Source of the DNA: Rhabditophanes sp. KR3021
Lineage: Eukaryota; Nematoda; Chromadorea; Rhabditida; Alloionematidae
DNA: 64,000 nt
Direction: 5' to 3'
Assembly: GCA_963281155.1 (NCBI GenBank)
Contig: CAUJLY010000006.1
Span: 3,224,001 to 3,288,000 of the forward strand
The position numbers and the translations under genes were made by a program. Below are positions 12,281-32,100 of the stretch, piece by piece. Each line of letters begins with the position of its first letter. Positions within the stretch are counted from its first letter, which is position 1. The notes beneath the pieces were generated by a model. That model saw only the letters and a program-made list of their open reading frames with translations. It had not been told where the DNA came from and made no database searches.

Positions 12281-13702
12281 GCTATGGCCCTGATATCATT
12301 ATAGGAGAAGTATATCAGAAGGCTGACAACGAAAAGGTATATAAGATACCACATGATCTTTAAGACCCTTTCACACGCATATATAGAAACCTTCTTTTAT
12401 TGGTAACAAAATAGTTCCTTTTAGCTCCAAAGATTGCAAAATGTGAATATTATATATTTTGTATAAATATATTTAAAAATGCATGATACCTTTTCACCTC
12501 TCCTTTTTACATCTATTTTTGATTAACTTAATTTTTCTTGCGAATTAAATTATTATCAGAGATGTATATCCTTACCACTACATATTTTGGTCGCCTAAAA
12601 GGAAATACTCAGTTATCAATTTTATATCTGTTTATCTCCTATTTTCCCTTTCTACTCATAACTTTCTTTACTTATTCTCATGTGCCTTCTGTTAACAAAG
12701 AAATGGTTCTTCCTAAAAATTATTGTTAGCAAATGATAATGACGATCATTAAAAAATTATTCAAATAAAGAATAGAAAAATTAAACCAAATATTGCTGTT
12801 TATGTTAAAGATTCAACTTATGGTATCATTCGTCTATTTTGAAAGTTTCAACTTACGATGCACATACATAATCTGAGGAATCATGTTTTGACTGCAATTA
12901 TGCATTCTAGACTTTTATATCATTACACCACAAACCGTTTATAAGTAAATTTAAGACACTCTATGCCATCTTTACATCTATCCTCAAAATACTTTAAGAT
13001 AGGACGTAAGTGTGTGATTTTAAGGTATATTTTATCATTAATTACATGCACTTTTGAATGAGATTTCAATTGATTTGGTTTGAGTAGTGTAGACTATGAG
13101 GAGAAAAGTATTTTTGCTGGTAGATTTGATTGGCAAGTGGGGATTGAAAACATAGGCGGGAACATGTATTTACTCTTGGCGTCTTTATCACTCATACATT
13201 TATCTTTCACTTCACTTTCATCGAAGCGCATCATTTATTCTACTCATGGTATATAGTATATTATGTTCTATATAAATATATATAATATGCACCTCGGCGA
13301 TTCTTTGTAGAATAAAAAAATGAGAGAAGGCAAAGGAGGTTGTTGTAGCAGGTAATCTTCGACTCCTACCTTCTTCTTAAATTGGTGTTGAAAAGAAGAA
13401 GAAGGCAAGAGTGAGAAGATTGGCTGTGCTATGTTTTCCATGGCTTCCTGTCTCTTCGTCACATATATAAACCCAAGAATAGACTAGTCAGGCTCACTAC
13501 TTATTATCAAGCCCCTCCTAGTGATACGCTCTAGTGTCACAACTACACTTTCCTAACTCATAACCACTCTTCTCCTTTTTTGTGCATCCTCCTTAAGGTA
13601 AGATGAATAACTTGTTACATTAAATATTTCTTATTAACCAATCTAAATAATTATTTGTATAAGCATGATGTTGATGGCCTATTAAAGTATGATTCATCAA
13701 AT
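12281..13702 (+). other. Candidate upstream coding exons of the EVI1-like gene (12281-12336 and 13664-13702)
   Basis: Exon 12281-12336 has acceptor TTGTTTTTAG and donor AAAAG|GTATAT; in one frame it reads YGPDIIIGEVYQKADNEK with no stop and ends at phase 0. Exon 13664-13702 has acceptor TTGTATAAG and donor AAT|GTAAGT and reads HDVDGLLKYDSSN, phase 0 at both ends. It would join in frame to an exon starting at 14046 (acceptor AATAAAG), giving KAQN before the ATG at 14058. The YG...E...DG pattern faintly recalls the N-terminus of human MDS1-EVI1. The AAG acceptors are atypical, though one is also used in the NMDA receptor gene here. The initiating exon was not found. Confidence 0.4.
13464..13471 (+). 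promoter_or_regulatory. Possible TATA box, internal promoter of EVI1-like gene
   Basis: TATATAAA lies about 30 bp upstream of TCACTACTT. It is followed by an ATG-free stretch ending in AAG|GTAAGA at 13597, which would make a noncoding first exon for a form starting at ATG 14058. In AT-rich DNA this match alone is weak. Confidence 0.25.
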
Positions 13703-14057
13703 GTAAGTCTACTTAAATCAATCTCGAAGATTAATTACGATATTCAATCTAAATATTCATATGGATATTATTTATATATTCTGATATGCATTGTTTTTGT
13801 CCCATTCCATTATGTACATCACATTTCCCACTTATTTACCTTCTTCTCATCCAAATGAAAAGAATCTTGGTATAATTTGCATTTTAAATAAACAATAATT
13901 CTGAATAATTTCGTGTGAAAAAGAGAAAGGGACCCAACTTTATTATATACATCTCCTTATTTTTACATTTTACAGGTTTACTTATCTTGAATTATTAACC
14001 TACTACTATAATTAATACTCATCCATAGTTATTGTTTTAATAAAGAAGGCACAAAAT

Positions 14058-20545
<6,488 letters not shown>

Positions 20546-21232
20546 TTTTACCCAAAACATTACCAAGGTGATGATGACACCACCACACTCAAATACTCTC
20601 TTTGCTACCTAAACCAATATTGTAAAGAAAAGGTAGATAAAACATGCATAAGCCATCATCCTATTCAAGAGCAAAATCATTCCCGGCTAACATAATAATA
20701 GTAGTTTCAATTGTCTCTTTTTAATACTAATATTATTAACAACAACCAAATATACATAACTGAATATATATTCTAAAATAACCACACACTTTTACCTTGA
20801 CACCTTTCTTCAAGCTATAATAAACCAAAACAATATTCTATATCCTTAAAAACATCTATTTATATCTTTAATGACCTCATCGTAATTGTATTTTGTAAAA
20901 TGTATCATTGCTTGGTTTAATCAAAGATTGACTCTTTTATTCGCACCATCCAATACTCATCTCAATTAAATAAATAAAGGTAATATTTGATTTTGCTCTC
21001 ATCCTACAAATTTTAATTTGCATAATTATATATTTATTATTTTTCAAACACTATTATCTATAGACTGAACATGTCACAAAACTTGCAATTTCAACATAAC
21101 TTTTTGTACATAAAGTAGGCTTTTAGTTCTGCTTTATTATTTTGTAAATTTTTATTATATCTTTAATCATTTCTTTGGTATTGTATAAAACTTGAAATAA
21201 AAGGAATAACGAAATAGTTTTGATTGTTAATA
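20546..21232. other. Intergenic, EVI1-like gene to serpentine receptor
   Basis: AT-rich 3' UTR/spacer sequence, including AATAAA-like hexamers. No further gene is seen. Confidence 0.5.
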
Positions 21233-22382
21233 ATGCGATCAGGGCTTAATAACTTTAATTATTCAATTGAAAAAAGTATTTATTTTGATTCCACTGTAAA
21301 TGAAACAAATGAAGGCAATATTTCATGTCCAAAAGCTGAACCTTTATATGTAATTTGGATTTTGATAATAATCCACTTGTTAGCAAATTTACTGACATTT
21401 CTTTTGCTACTACTAGTCATTAGAAATCCAAATCTATCCAATGGAGTTTTTGATGCTGTAAGTTGCTAAATTTTTAAATTAATCACGTATAAACATTTAA
21501 AAGGAATACTTTTCAAGTGCTTTTGCAGACAGCTTGATGGTTTTAATCAGAGTCTTTGGCCAATACATCCCGACCTTGATCTGCGATGAGCTTTTTCTTT
21601 TTCTCACTCAATCATACTCTCCAAACCTCCCGACCTTTATCAATGCTTTACAATGGTACACTTCATATGTGATCCTTCTATCTTCCCTTGTCCTTTACAT
21701 CAGTCATCTTCTCTGGATCTTGACATTTAAAGAAAAAAGCTGGTTATATAATCGTTTTCTCCGATATACATTAATTATTCTATCGTGGACTGTTCCGATT
21801 GGGTGGATATTTGCCAATATAGATAAGTGTTGCTTAAGTAAATTTGATTATTCAAGTTTCACTGTAATACCAATAAATATGAAAATGGATTTACTCTTTG
21901 ATACGGTTGATATGAGTCTCGAACTGATCTTTTATTTACCAACTATTCTTTTGTTGAATATAATATATGGATATATTCTTTACAAATGGTTAATAGATCA
22001 AAGTAAACATCACAAAAGGAAGAAATTAGCTAATTTGTGTCAATTATTAGTTACAGACAATTCGAAGCCTGTCATCATGTCAATTCAAAGAAAAAAAGAT
22101 GCTTTAAAACAAGTAGTACAAATGAAAAGAATGAAGAGTGAATTAATGTTGTTAGGCATTTCGACGATTGATATCTCTCTCGATATCTTAGATATCATCT
22201 TGTATGGCTTTATTGTGGCGGCGGAATATAATATGATAACTATAAATCTTGACTTTTGGTATCAATTTCATATTTATTTATACCTTACCACAAACATATT
22301 ATCACCTTTTATGAATTTTATGATTCCTGAGGTATGGAACAATGTTCTTCAAATTTTGAAGTGTCAGTCAATTTATAAATAA
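21233..22382 (+). CDS. Nematode-type serpentine (seven-transmembrane) receptor
   Basis: Two exons, 21233-21457 and 21504-22382, joined at phase 0 across a 46 bp intron (GTAAGT...TTTAAAAG), give 367 residues. Frame decides the acceptor: the stronger TTTTGCAG at 21528 would hit a stop at once, whereas the one at 21503 gives GVFDAEYFSSAF. An Asn-rich N-terminus (NETNEGN) precedes TM1 (IWILIIIHLLANLLTFLLLL). Six more hydrophobic segments follow, with a basic third loop (KHHKRKK...QRKK) and a C-terminal NFMIPEVWNNV. There is no DRY or NPxxY, as is usual for nematode chemoreceptor families. Exact class (Srg, Srv or another) is not resolved by eye. The likely place is the cilia of sensory neurons, inferred from family only. 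Confidence 0.75.
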
Positions 22383-22568
22383 AAGCTGACAGGTAAATAA
22401 AAGATGACTAATAAATAAACGTTTATTAATAAGTAGCAAGAATTTATTTGATTCATTCATAAAAATAAAGGTTATATTTTGACTGTATCTTAATTTGCAT
22501 GTTATAAACTGATTCTTAGAAAAGTGAAATCATACGAAGTATAAAAAAGTTGATTTAATTATGTACAT
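22383..22568. other. Short convergent 3' spacer
   Basis: The 186 bp between the stops of the serpentine receptor (+) and the small minus-strand gene contains AATAAA hexamers that could serve the receptor transcript. Confidence 0.5.
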
Positions 22569-22999
22569 TTAAACCACAGGTGAACGGTCAAAGTCATCCA
22601 TGACGACAGCTCTGATTGAATCTTCAAGGCAATGAGCTACATACTTGATTTTAGGAATGTTCATGCCATCAATGCCATTATCTAGTAATTGCTTTAAACT
22701 TAGGCCGTCGATATTTTGTACAGCACCAATTTTGACTGATTCTTTGCCATGAATAGCAATACATTCACGAATTGCATCTAAGCAGTCTATGTGGCGAGTG
22801 ACTAATTTATATCTTAGTTCCAATAATTGAGATGTGGTGTAGGAATGGATATTACGCTGAATTTCATATATTATGAAGTTATGGTAATTGGGCGGCATAG
22901 TGGAATCTGGTGTGCCTTCAACTTTGGTTTTCTTTTCATAACTTTCATTCGAGGATCCTGAAGATCCAACTTCATTACTTTCTGTCATTGCAGTTTGTC
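22569..22999 (-). CDS. Small protein of unknown function, 139 residues
   Basis: A single uninterrupted ORF from ATG 22988 to 22569. The acceptor TTATTCTTTAG ends at 23000, 11 bases upstream of the ATG, the same arrangement as at capping protein beta, which supports a real, probably trans-spliced gene. The N-terminal 30 residues are Ser/Gly/Glu-rich and probably disordered. The rest is predicted helical (YHNFIIYEIQRNIHSYTTSQ, later LLELRYKLVTRHIDCLDAI). No signal peptide, membrane segment or known motif is seen. I do not recognise the family. Confidence 0.6.
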
Positions 23000-24439
23000 C
23001 TAAAGAATAAAAATTTAGTAAGGTATTACAAAAACGTTGTTATCAGTGATAAGACACTTAAAAGATTATTAACCCAGACGAAACATGAAAAAATTATTCT
23101 TAATATTTGTGAAATGTCTTAAACCAGTTTTAAATACATTTAAACTCGCAAAAGTGTAATGAAATTTAGTTACACTATAAAAAAGTGTGATGTAGACAAA
23201 ACACTGTCAACAATTTGGAAGAGAGTTAGTTTAACGAGGTCATCTTCCAGGCAGGAACATATTTGTTTTATTGCTACTACCTACACAAGTCACTAAAAGT
23301 CAAGCGAATAAGTACAAATCGACTTTTTACTTCGAGAGTCTTTTTAATAATGTGCATTTCGGTTGTAATGTTATTTTTATAAATTATAATGAATGTAATG
23401 ATCTTAGTATGGAACTTGAGTTTTCTCTGATTCGGAAACAAGTGTATATCGGGAATAAATAAGGGATGACAGTTCAAATCAGTTACAACTTTAATTTGCA
23501 GTATTTAATTAGTGGCTTAAATGATTAAAATATATTTTTGCAAGCAATAATTGATTGGCTAAAGTGTTATTTGAATCATTCCATGATATTTAAAAAATAT
23601 GTGAAACAAAGGAACTTATAACGGCCTTCTCTGATCATTGAACATAGTTTTGACACATACCAAAACTCAAACTACAATTTGAATCAATCTCACAAATTAA
23701 CTAACTTATTCAATTTCCTTTGCAAATAAAGTATTCAAAAAATGCATCCGAATCTATTATAAATTCCGCCTTCATTCATCATCTTTCATTAAAAGTACAA
23801 ATTTTTAAAATTCAAAACTTGAATGAAAACATAATTTGATGTTAATATTTGATTCTACATAAATAATATAACATTTGTAACATTTTGAATTAACAAACTA
23901 CAAATTTGTTAGAAATATTTATCTTTAACAAATGAATATCAAATTTCATTTGAAATGGATGGGTAACATGTTCCTCCACAGAATCACTTCAAACCAAATC
24001 AACATGTCATTTACAATACAACGCAATGTTACTTATGATAATTGTCAACAAATTTAATGAAAAAGCCTTTTATTATACAATAACATTTATACAATTTCTT
24101 TACATGTAGTTTAAATAAAGGTTATATAAGAAAAGGACTTGACGTTTATACCCTTGAAGCTGTGATCAATTAGTTGAATTGTATATACATCTTCTTTTTT
24201 GCCCATAATACTTCTCAAGCCATTTTTGTTGCGCAAATATACACATAATTGAATAATGATAAGAATAAGAAGATTTGAGAATCACCAGGAATATTAATGC
24301 CTAATTACTGAAATTCATTTTTGAGTTGGTTTAAAATGAACTGTCTGTGAAATTATATGACAATTTAAATTATGTAATAACTTAAATGAGTATACAATAA
24401 CTTCGACTATATAATATCTTATCTATATAATACCTTTAT
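23000..24439. other. Intergenic, unknown gene to neuropeptide GPCR
   Basis: AT-rich DNA. Two small overlapping opposite-strand ORFs near 23.3-23.5 kb have no features and were not called. A short tandem repeat overlaps the right edge (24406-24452). Confidence 0.5.
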
Positions 24440-24452
24440 TTATATAATACCT
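24406..24452. repeat. Three-copy TATATAATAYCTT tandem repeat overlapping the GPCR stop codon
   Basis: TATATAATATCTT, TATATAATACCTT and TATATAATACCTT occur with 3-4 base spacers. On the minus strand the last copy encodes the final residues Gly-Ile-Ile and the TAA of the GPCR. Confidence 0.7.
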
Positions 24453-25751
24453 TCAGTCGTCATCTTCGACTCGTTCGGACTCATGACAGGAAACTTTTGC
24501 AAAGCTAATGGTTGTAACAAACTTTTCTCAAATCTTCTTACTGCATTACCGGATATTATCTAAACAAATATGATAAGCTTATTAATAGACTTCAAAAATA
24601 ACATAATGACGCACCTGTTGTTTGATTCGATTTGAGTAGTTTATGAAAGCAAAAGGATTAATTACCGAGTTAAAGTAACATAATACATACGCCATGTATG
24701 AAATCGGCATCAACAAGTCATGCCGCAGTGTCCATTCAGACATTTCTTCAATTGACCATTGAACATACCAAAATGGAAACCAACAAAAGGAGTATATCAA
24801 AGCTATCGACACACCTAGCCAGGTTATCTATAAGAAGCATTAAAGAATGTTGAACATAATACCTACTTTCATTGTTCGTTTTCTCAAATTTCGATTAGCT
24901 ATCAATGAACTGGTTCCTTGCCTCCAAACGGCGTATATTATGTTTCCATAAAAGTACCAAATTGCCATTAAAGGGATAATGTAACCAAGGGCAAATGTGT
25001 AGGCAGTAAATATCTTTCTCGAAAACTCGAGATTTTCAATGGTATCAAGATTGTCCCCAAACAAAGCATCCCCTTTATCAGAACCAGACCACACCAACAT
25101 GCAAACCTTCGTTGATGTTTGCGTAGTGGAATTAAAGTTATTAGGGTTGTTGTCAAAGTAATGAACAATAGTACCAAAATAGTATAAAGGGAATATGGCA
25201 AGGAAGATGATTAACCATGAAATGGTGCATAAAAAAATAGCTGAACATTGAGTTTTGTAGTCTTTTATTTTTCCCTTGCAGCAAATAGCCGTATAACGAT
25301 CTAAACTTAATAATGCCATAAATAAAGAGCTTGCAAATTGATTTGCCTGTGGTAATTATAAAATATTAATGAGGAGCTTATTGAAAACTTACTCCGTTAC
25401 TGGCAAGAAAGGCCTTGCACATGAATGTACCGAATTTCCACGTGTTTTGAATTGAATTGCTAACCATCAAAGGTGTTCCGGAAAGAAAAAATAAATCCGC
25501 TAGGGCAAGATTGAATATGAACAAGTAGGAAACTGATATTCTTAATTCTTTTGTAGAAATAATTCTTTGGAGTACAATGAAGTTTGCGGGAATGCCGATT
25601 AATGCTCCTAATATATACGCGCAATTTCCCAACAATTTTGTCTACGGAACAAAATAGTAAATAAAATATTACAGAAATCACCTACCCATACTTTGTAGTC
25701 TTCCTGATCAGGAAAAATAACTTTTCCTATATCTAACAAAAACTGCATCAT
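24440..25751 (-). CDS. Rhodopsin-family neuropeptide receptor (somatostatin/allatostatin-like)
   Basis: Five exons (25751-25686, 25641-25393, 25346-24867, 24827-24615, 24559-24440), all joined at phase 0 by 39-55 bp introns, give 375 residues. Class A landmarks are TM1 with GIPANFIVLQ (N1.50), TM2 with NLALADLFF (D2.50), a TM3 Cys (FMCKAF) and DRY after SLFMALLSL. A long second loop carries Cys (TKVCMLVW), TM6 has CWFPFW, and TM7 has NSVINPFAF (NPxxF rather than NPxxY). The third loop is basic (RNLRKRTMK). The overall pattern resembles somatostatin, allatostatin C and opioid-like receptors, and thus the C. elegans NPR group. It is a plasma-membrane G-protein coupled receptor in neurons or muscle by family; the ligand is not deducible. 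The C-terminus is coded inside a tandem repeat. Confidence 0.85.
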
Positions 25752-28041
25752 CACAAAATAGCAAAAACCTCAAACTTGAACGCCCAAAACTGCTTCAATA
25801 TAACTTATACCACTGAATGTATCTCCTATAAAATGAATGTAAATGATTAACAAAATAAACATTTGTCAAAATCAAAGGGTATATCGGGTTGATTGAATGT
25901 ACTACTACAAAATATACAACACTTTATTTGCAAGGATATATAAATTGAGGCTAATAAACGTTAAACAATTTGTCAAATATATTTATTTTGTTGATACGTA
26001 AAATATATTAACATACACACGCCTTTCGATTCTTTAAAATGAGTTGTCGTCACTTATTACATTAATATTTGATTGTTATATAATAGTCGAATAAGCTTGA
26101 TATGATAACTGTAAGCTTCACACAAAATATATAAATATGTATATTATATTTTTTGTTGAGTCTGTGTCCTCAAAAAAGTATAATTGTATAATCTTACAAA
26201 CTTTAAATTTATTAAATATATTGACTATTCGATTGTATTAAGGAACGATATATCCTCAGGATTGAAAGGTTATATCCTGTGAATGTTGGGTATTTATTTT
26301 ACTTTCTACAAAATGCATTCTAAATATATTGAAGATCATATGATATATTAATTCATGCTGTTGAACAAAGGAAGTTTTTGGTATGCTTTATGGATGGTTT
26401 CAGCCTAAGTGATATTTAAAAATATATTTACAATATTTTCATTTTTTATATTTTTATATTGCATTTATAAAAACAAATAATAAACTAAAAAATGAATCCT
26501 ATTTAAAAATAGAAATACTAGACTTATTTAGTAAAAAAATTTATTATTAGGCTCTTTCATAGTAAGCAAAGCTGAATGAATTCATTCTGTATCAAAATAT
26601 ATTTTGCTTACAGTTTACTAAATATTATTAGAAAAAGCAAAATATATGATATCATAAAAAATTAATAAAAATGTGGAATGAACAAACTAATTAGGCTTAA
26701 AATTTTTTTGAAAACATGGAGAACCAGTAAGTCACTTATTTTTGAAGTAATCCTTATTTGGGAGCAGATTGCATAAAAAGTGTCAATAATTACTAAAACA
26801 TTTAAACAAATACATATATTATTTTATGTTGGTAATGCTTATTTGGACAATAACATTCCATTATATATACAAACATATCTGCTTATTTTAAAAATATTAA
26901 TATTTACTTCAATATAACTCATGCTTGAATATTGGTGGGAAAGACTTACAAATTTTAAGTCTTTACTAGCAAAAAACACAAAATGACCGTTCATCTTTTA
27001 ATAAAAACGAGGGAGCAAGACAAATTACTTAATATTCAGAGTAGCATGCCAATTTTATTAAGTTATAAATATTAGTTAAGCAAGTTGATTAAATTTTGAT
27101 TATACCAACCATTGAACAGGAAACAGGCCTTATAAAATTGGCATAAAGTTTTTCATTTTACTACAAAAGGCATGCATAAAAAATATTTATTAGCAGAGAA
27201 AGTTTGAATATAAACAATTGATGTTAAATAACATAATGAATGTACCAATTTTATATTTTTTTAAGAACAACAATTGTTCTTGATGAAGCAGTGGATGTAA
27301 AGAGCTTTATCGCGTTTTATTATATATTTAAATCATTTTCAACAGAATCACGTTCAAATAAAAGCCAATACAAAGGAAATAACTTTTTTTGTTGTAAGTC
27401 ATTATTTTTGTGTCGTAAATAAATTTGAATTATTTCTTTGTATCAAATGAGATATGCTTATTGCAAAAAATAGACATCGTTTTGTGGAGTTAATTATTTA
27501 ACTTTTAACCAAATATAAAAAAGCAATGACTGCTAATTTTGTTAATTTTTAAACATCACTTTTGAAGTGTATTTAAAGTGAATTCGAATTGAACTATGGT
27601 GTAGTTTGGTCAAATATATGATTAACTGCGATATCAATCAAATATGACCACATTCAACACCATTTATCCTATAATAAACAAATATAAGAAATAGCCATAA
27701 TACATATAAACTAAGTAATAATCACATTTTGTATAAATTAGTCGTAAATATTGATAATTGAATCGGAGTATTTATCATAAAAAAGAAAGTAAGAATTAAT
27801 AAACAAAGATTTATTCATTAAATACCAATTAAACAATTTAAAATTAGATTCCCGGCACACCAAAGCTTCCAACAATAATAATAAAACTTCCATACCACTT
27901 ACAATTTCTTGCAAAATAAGCACATTTTTTGATATAGAGATCTTCCAAACATTTAAACTGAATTTTTCATAAATTTCATAAACTCAAAAGGACTTATTAT
28001 ATTTATAAGCCACACCACTAGACACAGACCAATTAAAAACA
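25752..28041. other. Intergenic, GPCR promoter side to BTB gene
   Basis: About 2.3 kb of very AT-rich DNA with A/T runs. No ORF with family features, tRNA or ordered repeat is seen. Confidence 0.5.
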
Positions 28042-29182
28042 TCAAAATTCTTTGCTCATATCAACGAGGTTTGCTTTAATTTTTGCTAATTCAAGGTTTC
28101 CATAATTGCTTTCGCATCGATTATTTCTCCAATGAGTTTCACACATCTCTTTTTTGCACCCTTGACACATAATTACTTCGGCAATTTTATTGCATGGTTT
28201 GCATATATATTTGTTGTATTTTAATTTATTTTTTTCGAGAATGAAGTAATGTCCGTTCATGGATTCAACGGATCTCATTGTCATAACATTAAAATGTGTT
28301 GCCATCACGGATCCATATAATTTGGCTGAAATATGTGTTAACTTGAGATTGCTTATTTTATCATAATCTTCGGTGGCGATTCTTAAAATCAAGGATTGGA
28401 AAGCTTCGTCAATTGCCACTGACTTAAGACAATTTTTCAAGATGTTGACGACACTTGTTAGACTCATTTCTCTGAAAATGAAGAGATGATAACACTTGGC
28501 GTAGGCTAATAAAATAAAGGTTAACCTCTCTTTTAACGTGACACATTTGTGCAGAGATCGTTAAAAAATAGCTTTTCCTTTTTCTGTTTAAATCAGATGA
28601 CTTACTTTAAATTTAATTGCTTTAAATAGTTACTGCATTCGATGGTTAAAGTTGGCACAACATACTTTGAAGCTAACCTCATTAGTAGGGCAACGTTGTT
28701 GGCTGAAAAAATAAATAGAAAACAACTAAATAAATATAAATGTGGGTGGTGTTGTGAAGAAGAACCAACTTACAATTAATATTTTGCTTGTCTTGAATAC
28801 ATTTAATAAAGATAGCAATATCACCTGGCTTTTCATCAACTATCTCCTTCATAATGCCATTTTTTGAAGACTTGGCAAAAGAAGAATTCATAATAGTCTT
28901 GAAGAGTGGCGAAATAGCGGAGAAAAAGTTTTTGTGCAAGGTAAAGGTTTCAGACTTGACAACTAGCAAAACATTGTCCGGTGAAACGGTTTCCGTCATC
29001 ATCAAGTCTGGAGAAAGTGATACCTTTGGAAGAGCAGATTGGATGCCTCCCGCCAAGGTAGTTCGTGTGATTTTGCGATGAGTGGCCTGGGTTACGGAAG
29101 GTACCTCGTTGTAGTCAACAGGGCCATCCACTGCATTATCATAAGTAGATACATTCGAGCTTTGTTCTATTAGAACATTCAT
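28042..29182 (-). CDS. BTB/POZ domain protein with C-terminal Cys/His-rich segment
   Basis: Three exons (29182-28774, 28702-28606, 28471-28042) with phases 1 and 2 give 311 residues. The N-terminal 60 residues are low in structure. A BTB domain follows (about 65-170): DNVLLVVKSETFTLHKNFFS, ISPLFKTIMNSSF, then SNNVALLMRLASKYVVPTL. A BACK-like helical region comes next. The tail carries CKPC-x9-CQGC-x4-C-x2-HW, a spacing able to bind zinc, followed by one more Cys. BTB proteins dimerise and often act as Cullin-3 adaptors; nematodes have many lineage-specific ones. No MATH, Kelch or C2H2 fingers are present. BTB assignment is good, the rest unknown. Confidence 0.8.
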
Positions 29183-32100
29183 TGACACGGAAAAATAAAA
29201 AGTGTGTGTTTAAGACCTGAAAAGCGAACATGGTGTGAAGTAACTACCTCTTACTAATCATAAAAAACATGAAATTCCTTTGTAAAGAAAGAGGTATGGA
29301 CTGGAGTTAGGATGCTCTAATAACTGTGATTAAGGTTAAAGATTTCGGTTAAGCTGACGAAGTAAATATTATAGATAATGAAGTAAATGATAAAGGATCT
29401 TGGGAGATGTTTGAGGGTTGTTGGAGTGAGGTATAACAAAATATATACAGATAACTTTAAATGAACTAATTTTGCTCTACAAATTGTTAGTTTAAGGTTA
29501 AAAAGCGTGAATTTTTGAAATCTCAGAATAAATATATGTAGACAAATTTATGTAAAATATAAGGATGCTGAGGTATGTAATAATGTGGAGGTATAATTTA
29601 TAAAAGCCCTTTGCGTGATAACATGTAAAATATAGGATGAAAGGCATTGTTAGTGATTGATATTGCCATAAAAAACACAATAGTGGTTATATTTGATAAA
29701 TCTGAATTAATTTTCAAAAATGTGTGGATTTCAACCTCATTGACAGATGAAAGCCCTTTTTGTTAAAATGTTCAAAAAAGGATTGAAATGAATTTTTAGG
29801 AAAATGGATATGTACAATAAAAGATATAATGTCTGTTTTAAAGAGATTACTAATAACATTAAAATGTCCCATTTATGACACACTCAAAACTTTATGATGC
29901 AAGGCATTTTTGTTAATATGCATTCAAATAAGAAAATTTATTGTTTGTTTCGATAATAAATTGGCATTTATTTAAGGATCTGAAGATTCGGGTAGGAAGG
30001 TAATAATATTAAAATGAATTTATTAAATGGTGGTAAAAGCAATTTGATAAATGATTGTGGCGGACAGGACTTTCATGCATTTTCAATTTGCTTAACTCAT
30101 CTCCACTTTTCATTTAAATAAATAATATTAATAAAACAATTTAAATATTCCTATGTCAAAAGTTAAACTATGTGTTATCCAAAAGTTATAACAAATGTTT
30201 ACAATAAAATTTAGTATAAAAATATGACGTTTTTGGATACACATACAATTTTTATCGCATTAAAGATACAGGGAAGTAAGGTGAACTAAAAAATGAGTTG
30301 TTTAATAACTATTTATTTGTTTATTTTTTTAACTTAATATGAAGATTTTTTTACCGGTTTTCATGAAGAGTGTCTGGTTACGAACTAAATGGCGGTATAG
30401 TAATGAAAATGGAAATTGTTGTGAATAATGTTTTGGGGTTTTTAATTTGGTTAATGTGCTTGTGTACAGTTTCAAGGCTCCCAATTTGCCCCACTTGATG
30501 GGAGAATCTTTTTAAAGATATAGAAGCCTTCAAAAACACAATAAACTTCAACATTTAAAATAACTAAAATATCAAAAATATCTAGGCCAATTTGGGAACA
30601 GAAAGTTTAGTGATAGTACTTTGCTTTGGTTTTTTATTTTTTCCAAGTATCAAGGGAGTACATATCGTACATATCATACATAGAAATTTCTTATTATCAT
30701 ATTATTTGTTAAAAAATGTATCAAAATTTAACAATAAGGCTCTATAGAAGTGTCTATATTTATTGTTAAATAGACATATCTCAAAATTGAAATAATATGT
30801 TGAGCTTTTTTGCGAGGATATATGATGTATAATAAACATAAGAGACGTTTGTTTTTCAGTATAATCAGAAACGTTTGGAAACAGTTGTGATATAAACATT
30901 TATTTTGATATAATTTATTTTATATATATTTATGTCTACTCTAACGAACGATTTTGTATCACTTCAATGATTTTTAATTATCAAAAACACTTTCTTCGAT
31001 TGTTTGTGTTTTGTTATTGCTCAAGAAATGTCTTATTCACAGAAAGGAATGTTTTCCCTTTTATTTATATAAGGTAAGAATGTCAAACATCTGAAAACTA
31101 CTTAACAAGAGGAAACAACAAACAATGATTAATCTTTTAATTTGATGAGAATGATTAGGTACAAGTAATATATCTTATCGCTAAATAAATCTAACTGTCA
31201 CTGATATTTGATTCATTAAATATTATTATCATCTATACTTTAGCTAACAGACATATGCATTTTGTTTAACTGTCCACATAATCTTTCAACCGGAAATGAA
31301 GAAGTTACGTCATATTTAAAATTGTTGATACATTTCGTTTAAGTCTCTTAATGTTGAGACAGAAACAAGTCTTCAAATCGAAAATGATCGTTCATTTTAA
31401 ATATAAATCCATCGGGTCCTCTCAAAAAGTGCAACTTGAATAGCATCAATACTTTGATTGTTGTTTCTTTGTTTAATCACCAGTTGCTTTGGGAAAAAAA
31501 GAAAAGATTAAAAATGAGAAAAAAGAGATGATGGTGTGGGAATTAATGATATCTGCAAACTACCGATACCAAGTTTGTCCTTTACAAAAAATATTTAATC
31601 TGGTTACCTACGATAATGTGCATGGATCAGGCTAGACCTGTTGGATTATTCGAGGCAAATCATAAAAGTGTTGTCTCCTTGGTATTATCAGTGATTCCAA
31701 AAATTCAAGGCTAAACAAGTGGAGTTGATTTTTGAAATTGTCAAATATCACTTAATCATTATTATCCCAGATTTATCAAGCTAGATGTTCAAATATGCTA
31801 AAGCACAAATGGCTTACACTGATCATTAATATGGGTATTGAAGGTCTTACAAAAAAATGATGTTTATCAGTGGATGAATATATCATATCAGTGTAAAGTT
31901 AATACTGCAAAATTGGAAACGTTGATTTACTCCATGATTATCTCTGGACAGTTTTTTTATTGATCTGGAGAATGAATCACATACATTTTTAATGTTCAGT
32001 TTCTGTATTTTCAGATAAAAACATAGTTATTTCATTATTATTTATCTATGTCTATCTATAAATAAAATGTCTACTTTTTATAACTTCTCCAGTTATTTTT

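Noticed and set aside
21504..21533. Strong acceptor TTTTGCAG ending at 21528 as the start of the serpentine receptor exon 2
   Set aside because: It gives an immediate stop with the phase-0 donor; the acceptor at 21503 keeps the frame.
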